Shown piece after piece: positions 8,209 through 17,695 of a stretch of DNA of 32,646 bases; within the stretch, counting starts at the first letter, position 1; each line of letters begins with the position of its first letter. Below the pieces are notes generated by a model that was not told the origin of the DNA, ran no database searches, and saw nothing but the letters and a program-made list of their open reading frames with translations. This stretch comes from Chloroflexota bacterium (lineage in GTDB: Bacteria; Chloroflexota; Anaerolineae; Anaerolineales; UBA11858): positions 1 to 32,646 of the forward strand of contig JAUWEC010000008.1 in NCBI GenBank assembly GCA_030608465.1, read 5' to 3'. The position numbers were made by a program, and so were the translations under genes.

Positions 8209-11200
8209 TTACACCAGCGAATATCCTAACAAAGGTAATAATTGTTGGTACAACGCCAGAGCGATCAATCCCAGGCCAGCTATAAGCAATAACAATCCCA
8301 TAAACACTTGTCCGAAGCCGTTGAGTACAGCCGAGCAGCCACGTTTCTCGTGTCTCCGTCCAAATTCGTCCTCTACAATTGCCCGTCTAGTAGAGATGGA
8401 CTTGAATCCGCCGCGTAGAAGGAGGGATCCTAATAGGGTAAGCAATAACCCTCCTCCTCCGTTTTTCAGCAACTCATAAACACTGATCGTTGAAGCTGGT
8501 GGAATGGTCAGGGTGGGGAAGAATTTAAAGGCTACCAGCGTGACGCCACCAATTACCAGAGCGCTCATGATGCCAACTACAATTATACTTAGCAAGCACC
8601 CCTTTCCTTTAGGTTTGGCTGCAAATGTCTGGCTGGTAGGAGGTGGAGGAACCCCCGGCCCCATCTGAGCGACTTGCCAGGTCTGGCCGTTCCAGATATG
8701 CCATATCCCGCTGTTAGTATCCTGATACCACCAATTACCTTGTTGGTCCTGAACAGTTCCCTCTTGCCCCACGGTTTGGGATTTTTGCTGTGGGCCTTGG
8801 AGCTTTGGCTGATGCCGTTTTCTGCGGTAGATAATGGCAAAGACGGTGCCTAGCAGCAAAACCAAGAAAACTCCGCCACCAATCACATAGAGCAGATTAG
8901 TGGTATTTAGCGAAATAGAGAATTCTCGTTGAACGGTAAATGTCCACTCAGCAATGGCGGCATTTCCATCCAAATCACTCACCACAAGCCTGACGGTGTG
9001 CTCCCCGGCCCCAATATCAGGCAATGTCAAAGACAGAATTTCAGGTTGCACGTATGCGGTGGACGTGAGATCAACGCCATCCACGAAGATTTTGATAGCC
9101 TGCGGATCAATCCCTATCCCGCCCGGATTGTCAGCGTAGCTGGCAATAATTGAGACGTCCTTTTCCGAAACAGTTTCATTTTGTTCTGGATTCAGACCCG
9201 TGATTTGAGGCTTCACAACGTCTAACGTCGTAGCCTGAGGGTTCAAGGTTTTATCTAAGACTCCGTCATCATCGTAGTCAAGTTCCAGGCTATAGTCCGA
9301 ATTGCTGCCAATGGTCATGCTCGCTGTCAGGTTGGTATCTGTCTGAACTTTGTGGCGGAATGTTTTTCGGTTAGAGTCATCGCTGCCAACTTCATAGACT
9401 CCGATGTCAAAAGCGTGGTCGCTTGCCACTTCCAATTGAAAAGTATCATCCACAGGAAGGATATAGACGGCCACATGCCCCTCGACATTCATCAGTTCCG
9501 GGTCTTCGAACACAAGCCCCGAAGCGTCTCGCAGGGTCACATTACCGGCTTCCAACCCATAAATAACAATTCCACGCTCCTCAGGTGAATCGAGCAAGAG
9601 GCCTTGTGCAAACCTGTCCTGGTAAATTGAAATCATCTCTGCTTCATCTTCATCCAAGGCTGTGAAAGGGGTTAGCTCTAGCAGCGGACGGGCCAAACTC
9701 GCGCATCCCCCCCCCGAACTTGTGGTGGAGCCTTGTGTGCTCTTCTCCTTGTACACAGAATAGATATCTTGCATACAGCTGATAACGTTATTCAACGCTG
9801 CGGTCCTTGTAAGGTCAATTGTATTTTTAAGAGGTGCAAGCAGGGTGCTCTTTGCCTCAAGTGCATCCGTGAGAACCTGGGCTGTGCTCTGCCCCAGACC
9901 GAGTACATCCATTTTATAAGTCTGGTTGAGCGTATCAATAACAGTCATGGCTTGGCCAACGATGGGCAGGAATCGTCCTACACATTTAAAGACCACCCCC
10001 GCCCAACTATGGGGCGTCAGGATACCGTCTTGCAGCCAGATATGCAGCCAGCCATCGGGAGACCCTGTTTTAAGAACAAGGATGGTGTCATTATTGTGTC
10101 TAAATAGATCGGGAAGGTCAATATCGTGGTCAGTGACGGGATCAACCCGGATTTCGTACCATGAGCTGCCATCGTTCAAGGGAATGATATAAGGCATATG
10201 AGGTGTGTCATACATCTTCACGAAAAGCCCCCCCTGATCCTGTTCCCACCCTCCGTAATTTTCATAGGTCAAACTGGTATTCACGCCATCTGAGTGATAT
10301 TGGCTGATGGTAACCCGGAGGCCAAGCTTGTTGGGTGAGTCGGCATTAAATCGATCCAGTGGGAGATCCGGGTGGGTGCGCTCCTTGAAGTAAACCTTGA
10401 GAAATGCCTGCTGTCCGGTGACGCCTGTGAATCCAGCCTCTTCGACCCTGACAAGGCTAATATCAATCCCCTGCACTTTGACATTCTTCGTGACCTGGGC
10501 ATTTGTTGCCCCCTCAAGAACCATCACCTTCTGTACCGCTTCAGCGATATCCGAACTGCCTTGCCATTTGTAATATGCGGTGGCGCGTCCATTATTGTCA
10601 GTGGTGAGCGTAATTTCTTGCTGGGTCGCATTTGAATTGGGATCTAAAACCAATGTCCCGCCAGAACTCCCACCTTCAATTCGGAGGGTGAGTGGCGCAT
10701 TTGGGATAGGATTGTTCCAGTAATCGGAGACCGAAACCGTGAACTCTGAAGGGAATGTGCATCGGGTGCAGGCGAGGATGTATTCACCGTACTGGACGGA
10801 CAGTTGATACTGATTGACAAAGATCCAATTTGTGCCAGCCAAACCGGTAGCGGTGTCTCTGGCGGAGATTGTGACCTCGTGTCGAGGATTACTAAATCCA
10901 TGACCGGGTTCAAGTTTAAAGGCGGTATAGGTGGCCTGGATAACGCCATTTTCATCTGTGGTGGCCTGTTCGGGTTGGATGGTGCCAGGTCCGGCGTCTG
11001 CGCTAACCTCCAAACTAAAAACGCGATCCTTAAGTGGATTCCCCTGCAGGTCTTTGACCTGAATAGTGATGTCTGATGTGCTGGTGCCATCCGCTAAAAG
11101 TTCGGTGCTGCTGGGGGTGACTTCGATCAACAAATCAGCATTAATAGGGAGTGCAAAGTCAACCCCCTGGATCGCGCCGCTGCCTTCGCCGCCTGACACA

Positions 11201-11958
11201 ACAGCCGTTAGAGAGTAACTCCCATCTGCTGCGGACCGTGTTGACCCTGAGGCGGCGCCAGAGGTTATTTCAATTGTCGCTCCCTCAATAGCTGAGCCTG
11301 TATCCAAGTTGGTCACCCTGCCGCTGATATCTACAGAACCAAAGTTATCGCTGTTATCAATAAAATCAGTGTCCTGGTCGTAGTTCTCTGCATAAGCTCT
11401 CAGGTTGATCTGAGTGCCTGTTTCAGGCGTCAACGTTAACTCAGGTACTACTGTTTCGGTTCCCGAAACGACAGGCGGTGTGCTCCCGGAACCATCCTCA
11501 GTCATGAAGCCGCTTGCGACCGCATGGCGGTAAAAAATCTCTGTGATCCTTATCGCTTCCGCGGATGAACCCTCACTGGTATAAAAGCATATATACATAT
11601 ACCTGTTAATGTGCACCATAAGTGCAATAGTTGTGTGATAGGAAGGGTAGCCATGGAAATCGATTTTGTTGAACACCCCATCAAACTGAGAAAACGCTTC
11701 CTGGGCGGTTTTCTCTGAGCCATTATCCTTAATTACAACGTGTGTAGTGGCAGTCTGGATGTCCCACATCGGAAAGCCCCCCATGTCGAAATCCTTTTTC
11801 GCGCTTACGCCCATACCTAATTCCTGCGCAGTTGCATTAAGCGCCTGAATGATCGCATCTTCCGTGCTTTGTTGATCTGGGCTGGCATAAACAGAAACTG
11901 TCGAAGTAAAGAATAGAGCGATTGCCAATAACAGTGAAGTGGAAAAGCGCAACTTCAT
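8209..11958 (-). CDS. Very large secreted/membrane-anchored protein with carboxypeptidase-regulatory-like and Ig-like (Big-1) domains, C-terminal TM helices
   Basis: Signal peptide MKLRFSTSLLLAIALFFTSTVSVYA from ATG at 11958 with GGAG upstream. GRVTNLDTGSAIEGATIEIT...DGSYSLTA (CarboxypepD_reg-like); VTPSSTELLADGTSTSDITIQVKDLQGNPLKD (Big-1-like). TM segment LLYVIGGGVFLVLLLGTVFAIIY, then a W-rich cytosolic segment and further TM helices. The ORF extends to 12024. Confidence 0.8.
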   Translation of the reverse strand: MKLRFSTSLLLAIALFFTSTVSVYASPDQQSTEDAIIQALNATAQELGMGVSAKKDFDMGGFPMWDIQTATTHVVIKDNGSEKTAQEAFSQFDGVFNKIDFHGYPSYHTTIALMVHINRYMYICFYTSEGSSAEAIRITEIFYRHAVASGFMTEDGSGSTPPVVSGTETVVPELTLTPETGTQINLRAYAENYDQDTDFIDNSDNFGSVDISGRVTNLDTGSAIEGATIEITSGAASGSTRSAADGSYSLTAVVSGGEGSGAIQGVDFALPINADLLIEVTPSSTELLADGTSTSDITIQVKDLQGNPLKDRVFSLEVSADAGPGTIQPEQATTDENGVIQATYTAFKLEPGHGFSNPRHEVTISARDTATGLAGTNWIFVNQYQLSVQYGEYILACTRCTFPSEFTVSVSDYWNNPIPNAPLTLRIEGGSSGGTLVLDPNSNATQQEITLTTDNNGRATAYYKWQGSSDIAEAVQKVMVLEGATNAQVTKNVKVQGIDISLVRVEEAGFTGVTGQQAFLKVYFKERTHPDLPLDRFNADSPNKLGLRVTISQYHSDGVNTSLTYENYGGWEQDQGGLFVKMYDTPHMPYIIPLNDGSSWYEIRVDPVTDHDIDLPDLFRHNNDTILVLKTGSPDGWLHIWLQDGILTPHSWAGVVFKCVGRFLPIVGQAMTVIDTLNQTYKMDVLGLGQSTAQVLTDALEAKSTLLAPLKNTIDLTRTAALNNVISCMQDIYSVYKEKSTQGSTTSSGGGCASLARPLLELTPFTALDEDEAEMISIYQDRFAQGLLLDSPEERGIVIYGLEAGNVTLRDASGLVFEDPELMNVEGHVAVYILPVDDTFQLEVASDHAFDIGVYEVGSDDSNRKTFRHKVQTDTNLTASMTIGSNSDYSLELDYDDDGVLDKTLNPQATTLDVVKPQITGLNPEQNETVSEKDVSIIASYADNPGGIGIDPQAIKIFVDGVDLTSTAYVQPEILSLTLPDIGAGEHTVRLVVSDLDGNAAIAEWTFTVQREFSISLNTTNLLYVIGGGVFLVLLLGTVFAIIYRRKRHQPKLQGPQQKSQTVGQEGTVQDQQGNWWYQDTNSGIWHIWNGQTWQVAQMGPGVPPPPTSQTFAAKPKGKGCLLSIIVVGIMSALVIGGVTLVAFKFFPTLTIPPASTISVYELLKNGGGGLLLTLLGSLLLRGGFKSISTRRAIVEDEFGRRHEKRGCSAVLNGFGQVFMGLLLLIAGLGLIALALYQQLLPLLGYSLV

Positions 11959-12706
11959 GAATTTTTCTCCTAAATCAAAGGGTAAGAGTTTGTAGGTTGG
12001 GTGTATGGATAAGGAAATTTGCATACCAATTTACTTTTCGAAAAAACATTTTATTTCCCCCAAATTTCCAGCCGGGTTTATAAGTGAAATGAATTTTCTT
12101 CAGGGGCGCGTGATGTTCCTGATAGGATTTTTTTATTGTAACACAATTCACATGTGTTCAATTAAGGCAGCCGCAAATAAGCAAAGGAGCATCGCTATTA
12201 TGAAAAAGCAACAATGATTTCTTGTAAGAGAGAGTGCCAAAGAATAATAAACTAGCAAAACCTTCAAAATTCCTATCCCCGCAGCAAGCTGACAGGTTAT
12301 TACGAAAATTTGCCCCTTCGAGTCAGGTTTTAATCAAGCATGGAGCCAATGTAGCAAGCTACGGGGTATTTGCTTCACCATGAATATTATAAAAATAGTT
12401 AAAGAATTACCTATCTGGACTAGCTATTTCCTTTCTCGTTTACGAAACACCTGCAGTTTCACGGGATTGAACCACCAGAAATATCAGCCCTTACCACACG
12501 CGAAAGAGGGACTTTGCTAAAGCATTACCGGGAGCATCTCCTTAATGAAGGAGTGCCGCTTTAGCCGTCGGATTACATCACGAATAACCACAATTCCAGT
12601 GAAAATCCATTCCATCAAGCTGAACGGCATGTCCACCAGGGACGAGAAAAAGCCGTTACTCCTTATGGGGTTATAATTTCTTGTATACCGGCAAGGTAAT
12701 TCGGGT

Positions 12707-13277
12707 TCAGGAATTCCTTGTTGAGTAGGGCAACCTGTCGATATTAGATATTGGCCAAACCGAGATCTTTTCCGAGGCCGGATAAACCCGTTTACCGGGA
12801 TAAATAACCCACTGGTGTTCCAATTCCAAATCGGTGAGAGTAGACCGCATCGAGGCTGTGATCTTGGGCACATCGTTGAGCTTGATTTCAAAGCTATATT
12901 TTTTTACCCCGATCAGAAAACAACGAGTCGATTTTCGTGCCGTTGTGGGTAGCCCAGAAATACGCCTGGGTGGGACGTGCGGTTTGCAGAACCTGCTCAA
13001 TAACAAAACCTTCCCAGGAAGCACCAACCTTTGGGTGCCCGAACAGGCTGTGCCCATCGGTGATGCCCAATAAGTTGTGGAGAAGACCGCTGTCGTGGAA
13101 ATAGATCTTTGGTGATTTAACCTGCCGCTTGCCAGGGTTTTCAATCCAGGGTTGCAGCTGTCTGACCATAAATGTCCCTGTAAGGATATCCAGGTAGGAA
13201 CGGATGGTCTTATCAGACAGCCCGTTTCCAGTGAAAAAAAATATGACAACAAAATATCCTCCACCAATCTTCAGCAC
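12707..13277 (-). pseudogene. Truncated and frameshifted AAA-type ATPase, DUF4143 C-terminal domain
   Basis: GLSDKTIRSYLDILTGTFMVRQLQPWIENPGKRQVKSPKIYFHDSGLLHNLLGI...GHPKVGASWEGFVIEQVLQTARPTQAYFWATHNGTKIDSLF, continuing in another frame as KKYSFEIKLNDVPKITASMRSTLTDLELEHQWVIYPG. No ATPase (Walker) domain upstream. Confidence 0.85.
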
Positions 13278-14472
13278 AGAGCCCGGTTCCTGGGCTCAAT
13301 TAACGGTCACTGACCGCTGGCCGGAAATCGTCAATCGGGTGATCAATGAAAATGAATTTCCTCCGCAGATTCTTGATCAATTGATCCAGCTCAGGGACGG
13401 AATACCTGATCAGCCAATTCGTCAGCTTAAGGACCTGGGAGCTCCTGACATCAAATATTGGGAATCCTACATAACTCCCAGGGCAGGGAAAAACTGGTTG
13501 GAAATCCCCTGGTTTTTTGCTGAACATTATTTTTACCGGCGGGTTTTGGAGGCTGTGGATTATTTTAACCTTGGGTTGGATCCGTATGGATACCAGAAAG
13601 AACAAGGTTTGATTAAAACCCGGGAGGATATACGGGCTTATGCTTCCGTCTTAATGAATTGGTTGGATGATAAGGGTCATGCCCAGGGCCACATTCGCCA
13701 AGCTATTTATTTCTCCCTGTGGGGCAACCAGGCAGATTTGAGCCTCTGGCCGGCAGGAAGTTCCGGGACTCAAAAACAGATCTCTCAACAATCGCACAAG
13801 GACAACCTCTTGGCAGATGACACAAATCAGATCATTAAACTGTTGTTTAAGAACAGCCGTCCGGTTGGAAGGGTGGACATTATGCTAGATAATGCTGGTT
13901 TTGAACTGGTATGTGATCTGGGACTGGCTGATACGTTAATAAATCATCAATTGGCAGCAGAAGTTCGATTGCATGTGAAAGCCCACCCGACTTTTGTATC
14001 TGATGTTATTGACATTGATATTGACCAGACTATAGAGCATTTAAAGGCTACCGAAGAGGTGGAAACCAGAAATCTTGGTATGCGGTTGGAGAAACATATC
14101 CAGGAAAAGAAAATTACGACCAAAGCTGACTTTTTCTGGAATTCCCCAATTCCAATGTGGGAGCTTCCTTCAGGTCTCCGGGAAGTTTTATCAGGAGCAG
14201 ATCTTTTAATCAGCAAAGGGGATGCCAATTACCGCCGGCTGCTGGGAGACAGGCAGTGGGATTTTACACTTCCATTTCATCAAGTAGTTGATTACCTGCC
14301 GGTACCGATGGCTGCTTTGAGGACCTCAAAGGCAGAGCTGGCAGTGGGTTTGAACCTGGATCAAATCAGGGAGGTCTATAATCAGGATCCGAATTGGCTG
14401 ATAGATGGGAAATGGGGTATGGTGCATTTTTCCCCGGGCAAAAATCCAGAAATTAATAGAGCACATACATGA
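13243..14472 (+). CDS. Damage-control phosphatase ARMT1/DUF89 family protein
   Basis: RPVGRVDIMLDNAGFELVCDLGLADTLI and VRLHVKAHPTFVSDVIDIDI are DUF89/ARMT1-like; ATG at 13243. The ORF is open from 13204. Confidence 0.8.
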   Translation: MTTKYPPPIFSTEPGSWAQLTVTDRWPEIVNRVINENEFPPQILDQLIQLRDGIPDQPIRQLKDLGAPDIKYWESYITPRAGKNWLEIPWFFAEHYFYRRVLEAVDYFNLGLDPYGYQKEQGLIKTREDIRAYASVLMNWLDDKGHAQGHIRQAIYFSLWGNQADLSLWPAGSSGTQKQISQQSHKDNLLADDTNQIIKLLFKNSRPVGRVDIMLDNAGFELVCDLGLADTLINHQLAAEVRLHVKAHPTFVSDVIDIDIDQTIEHLKATEEVETRNLGMRLEKHIQEKKITTKADFFWNSPIPMWELPSGLREVLSGADLLISKGDANYRRLLGDRQWDFTLPFHQVVDYLPVPMAALRTSKAELAVGLNLDQIREVYNQDPNWLIDGKWGMVHFSPGKNPEINRAHT

Positions 14473-15856
14473 TATTTTCGGGAGGGGGAGCTGGAGCAAG
14501 AAAATATACGGTTACATTTCGACTCCAGGGAACATATTTGTCTTTTTTGTACCCCAGGTCAACCCAGTTAGTGCTCCAGGATACCCCACCGCCTATATCT
14601 TCAATGGTTCCAAAACCATAACCCGGAATATATAGTTTAGCCCCTTTCATATACTGGTACCAATCACGTGTTACAGCAACAGTCCCTTTTTTCAACACCG
14701 TGCCGCTGGCAGTGATCGTGTTACACCCGGGACAGGTGGAATCGTATGAAGTTGCATAAGCGGTAATTTTCCGCCAGTAGCTGATCTGTCCATCCGGGGT
14801 ATTTTCGGTCAGAATGTTAATGTTCGTGCCGTAACCGATAACCCTCGGTTTAGGATCCTTAATGGTCCACTCCTTTTCAATTTCCCGGGATACTTCGGAA
14901 CCATTTTCATAAATAATTCGCAGACGTTGAGCTTCGATACCGAATTCTCCGCCGGAAATGATTTGTAGTTGATCCAGATCCAGGTCGGACACCGATTGAT
15001 ATTCAGTTGAAAATTGGATTTGTTCCTGGTTAAGAATGATCTCTTCTCTGACCCGGACTACTTCAATCTGGCGGTTATCCGGCAGGGATTCATCCTCGGG
15101 GGGATAGCTGTAATCCAAACCCTGTAAAGAAAGACCCGATTGGGCAAGGGCAGCTCCGACCGAATTCGCGGTTGTCCTGATAGTTACTGTCTGTTCCGGT
15201 AATTGAACCAGTAGTGGTTTAGATCTGATCAATTTCACTTTAAGAAGAGTTCCGTCGAGGACTGTGTTGAGTGGTACTGATAGATGATCAGCTTCGAAAA
15301 TCTTAATATTCTCTTTCCAAAGTGCATCTGCCAGAATATCAGTATCTGTCGTGAAGCGGAAGATCCCATCCTCGGTATGGAGTTCGATGGCAGTGCCGCG
15401 AAGAACCTGAATCGAATGAGATGCAGCGGGGGGCATGGTTGAATTTTCCCGCACAGGAAATCCATCAACCAGGAGCCGGTCCTGGGGATAAAGCAGCAGC
15501 CCGGCTTCTAGGATAATATTTTCTGGCCTACGTTCAGCTGTGTTGAGTGAAATTGTCTGCCCGTCCGCGTAAATTTGAATCCCTTTGGAGAGGGTGAGGA
15601 AAATCGTTTCTCCACCCCACAGCATTGTTTTTGACGAGGGACTCAAACGGTCAGAATCCTGGAGCATGATTCCCTGTTCCTCTAGAAACCCATTTACAGT
15701 TAATGCAAATGTAGTATGTTCCTGCAGTTCACCATTGACTACTAGAGAGATATTTTTATAAGCAGAAATGGTAATCAGGATAATCCCGATTATTGCGATA
15801 ACTACGGCGGATATTCTTTGGATGAGGGGTTTTTTTACCAATTCAAGGATATTCAT
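14453..15856 (-). CDS. DUF348/G5/3D-domain cell wall-associated protein
   Basis: N-terminal TM; ubiquitin-like DUF348 repeats; REEIILNQEQIQFSTEYQ (G5-like); C-terminal 3D domain ATSYDSTCPGCNTITASGTVLKKGTVAVTRDWY...LYIPGYGFGTIEDIGG. Confidence 0.88.
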   Translation of the reverse strand: MNILELVKKPLIQRISAVVIAIIGIILITISAYKNISLVVNGELQEHTTFALTVNGFLEEQGIMLQDSDRLSPSSKTMLWGGETIFLTLSKGIQIYADGQTISLNTAERRPENIILEAGLLLYPQDRLLVDGFPVRENSTMPPAASHSIQVLRGTAIELHTEDGIFRFTTDTDILADALWKENIKIFEADHLSVPLNTVLDGTLLKVKLIRSKPLLVQLPEQTVTIRTTANSVGAALAQSGLSLQGLDYSYPPEDESLPDNRQIEVVRVREEIILNQEQIQFSTEYQSVSDLDLDQLQIISGGEFGIEAQRLRIIYENGSEVSREIEKEWTIKDPKPRVIGYGTNINILTENTPDGQISYWRKITAYATSYDSTCPGCNTITASGTVLKKGTVAVTRDWYQYMKGAKLYIPGYGFGTIEDIGGGVSWSTNWVDLGYKKDKYVPWSRNVTVYFLAPAPPPENIMYVLY

Positions 15857-15900
15857 CGACAGAGGGTTTATTCCTGGTGGCTTCCCAATTACCGGGGAGG

Positions 15901-16013
15901 AAAAAAGCTTCGGGCAGGCACACCGGCGGCACCCAGAGGATCCTCCTTAGTGCTGCTTCCTTTCGGACCTGACACAGTTCAAAGGGCTCTGCCGCGCCGG
16001 ACCCACCCGAAGC
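15901..16013 (-). ncRNA. ffs: Signal recognition particle RNA (bacterial small SRP/4.5S type)
   Basis: Minus strand CCGGCGCGGCAGAGCC...TGTCAGGTCCGAAAGGAAGCAGCACTAAGGAGGATCC...GGGTGCCGCCGG contains the conserved SRP apical motif GTCAGGTCCG-AAAGGAAGCAGCA. GCTTCGGG/CCCGAAGC closes the stem, followed by TTTTTT. Confidence 0.93.
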
Positions 16014-16125
16014 TCGTGGGCATGATACCGCAGGCAGGTATGGGTGTCAATAAATCGATTTAACAGCTGTTTTTGGGAAATTGTCTTTCGCATCTTGTTT
16101 TAGGATAAGGGTAAACAATGAAGAT

Positions 16126-16410
16126 TCAGGTTAAATCTGATGAGGTTGGTGTTTTAATCAACCGCTGGATAAAAACTCCACCCAGTGTAATCAGCACGAT
16201 CACACCCGCAGCATAGATTAAGCCCAGGGTGTCCCCTGATTCAGGTTCCGTAGAACCTTTCCCAGCTTTAAGTGTAGCGGTGGGATTTGGGTCTGGGTTT
16301 GTCACCAGAGTGCTGTTTATTGCGGGGAAACTCAAGCCTGAAAGGAGGATGAAACCGATCAAAAGCCCGACTAATACTACCTGGTAGGTTTTCATGGGTA
16401 AGGATTTCAT
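16126..16410 (-). CDS. Small hypothetical protein with signal peptide-like N-terminus and C-terminal TM helix
   Basis: TYQVVLVGLLIGFILLSGLSFPA, a polar linker, then LGLIYAAGVIVLITLGGVFIQRLIK. Confidence 0.55.
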   Translation of the reverse strand: MKSLPMKTYQVVLVGLLIGFILLSGLSFPAINSTLVTNPDPNPTATLKAGKGSTEPESGDTLGLIYAAGVIVLITLGGVFIQRLIKTPTSSDLT

Positions 16411-16516
16411 ACAGATTGTGTTTGGTTTTTACCGGATATATTATACCTCAAACTCATTGTTGAAGATAAGAACCTGAACTTATCTGGCAGCTCTAAATCC
16501 CAAATAATCAACCAAT

Positions 16517-17599
16517 TCAATCGAAACATTTGCAAGATATTCCTTCTCCTTTGTTTTCCGCCCAGCAGAGGTTTGCTGAGAGGCAGTCAGAATGTGTTGC
16601 ATCTCCTGCCTCTAAAAGCGCGGGAAGGTTTGGATCCCTGATTAATGGTCGGCAGAGGGAGATAAAGTCCGCAGCACCTGATAACAGAACCCGTTCCATC
16701 ACCGTCCGTGAGCGAAAACCACCCACTGCCATTATCGGCAGCTCAGTTTTTAAACGGGCCCGTTCTACAAAAGGCAAAAAATAACCCTCATCGGTTGGTT
16801 TGTTGATTCTTTTTTGGATGCTTGAGAAGAGTTCTCCGCTGAATCCGGAGCTAAGTTCTACCCCGTCCAGCCCCCAGGATCCAAAATTCTGGAGGGTCTC
16901 CAGGCCATCTTCCAGGGAAAATCCGTTCTCACATCCATCAGCGATGCCAAATTTTATGAATAGGGGATAGTCTGGTCCTACCTGTTCTCTAACCGCCAGA
17001 CATACTTCTTGTAATAATTTACTCCGGTTTGATAGTGATCCGCCCCATTCGTCGTCCCGGTGGTTGGTCAGTGGTGAGAGAAATTGATTGACCAGGTAGC
17101 CATGAGCAGCGTGAATCTGCACGGCGTCAAAACCAGCTTCTTTTACCCTTCTGGCAGCCTGGGAAAAATCGCTGATGGTTTGCCGGATCTCTTTCTCGGT
17201 CATTTCCTGCGTTTGGCGATTGTATATGGAAACCTGCTCTGCGGCGGAGGGGGAGATGGCTTGCTTAACGGTCTCTTGGCTGCAATTTCCGCCGCCGTGA
17301 TTGATCTGGACGGCTATTTTTCCTCCTTCCTCATGAACTGCTTTAACCAGTTCTGCCAGTCTCGGGATGAGTTCATCGGTGTAAATGCCGGTCATCTCCG
17401 GGTGGCTTTTTCCGTCTGGATTGATATACATATGTCCTGTTATGATTAATCCAACACCTCCCTTAGTCAGCGTGCGGTAAAGGGCTGTTAAAGTTGGCAG
17501 AGGGAATCCCTGATCGTTTGCCATTCTTTCAGCGGTTGCAGATCGTACCAGTCTATTGGGCAGTTCCAATAAGCCGATTTCTCCAGGAGTAAAAAGCAT
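16517..17599 (-). CDS. NADH:flavin oxidoreductase (Old Yellow Enzyme family)
   Basis: LPNRLVRSATAE, VQINHGGGNC, GFDAVQIHAAHGYLVNQFLSPLTNHRDDEWGGSLSNRSK, FISLCRPLIRDPNLP. Confidence 0.95.
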   Translation of the reverse strand: MLFTPGEIGLLELPNRLVRSATAERMANDQGFPLPTLTALYRTLTKGGVGLIITGHMYINPDGKSHPEMTGIYTDELIPRLAELVKAVHEEGGKIAVQINHGGGNCSQETVKQAISPSAAEQVSIYNRQTQEMTEKEIRQTISDFSQAARRVKEAGFDAVQIHAAHGYLVNQFLSPLTNHRDDEWGGSLSNRSKLLQEVCLAVREQVGPDYPLFIKFGIADGCENGFSLEDGLETLQNFGSWGLDGVELSSGFSGELFSSIQKRINKPTDEGYFLPFVERARLKTELPIMAVGGFRSRTVMERVLLSGAADFISLCRPLIRDPNLPALLEAGDATHSDCLSANLCWAENKGEGISCKCFD

Positions 17600-17695
17600 A
17601 ATTGCCTCCAGATGCAGGAATAGAAAGAAGGTGAAATAAATAACAACTTGATGGTAAAAGTATAATCGCTCACGGTATCTGAGCGATTAAAAAGG

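Noticed and set aside
8171-8479. ORF 8171..8479 (+) and other plus-strand ORFs to ~11076
   Set aside because: Antisense to the large surface-protein CDS, low-complexity composition, no family motif.
12517-12891. ORF 12517..12891 (-), possible protein
   Set aside because: Overlaps the DUF4143 relic out of frame, no credible domain or RBS.
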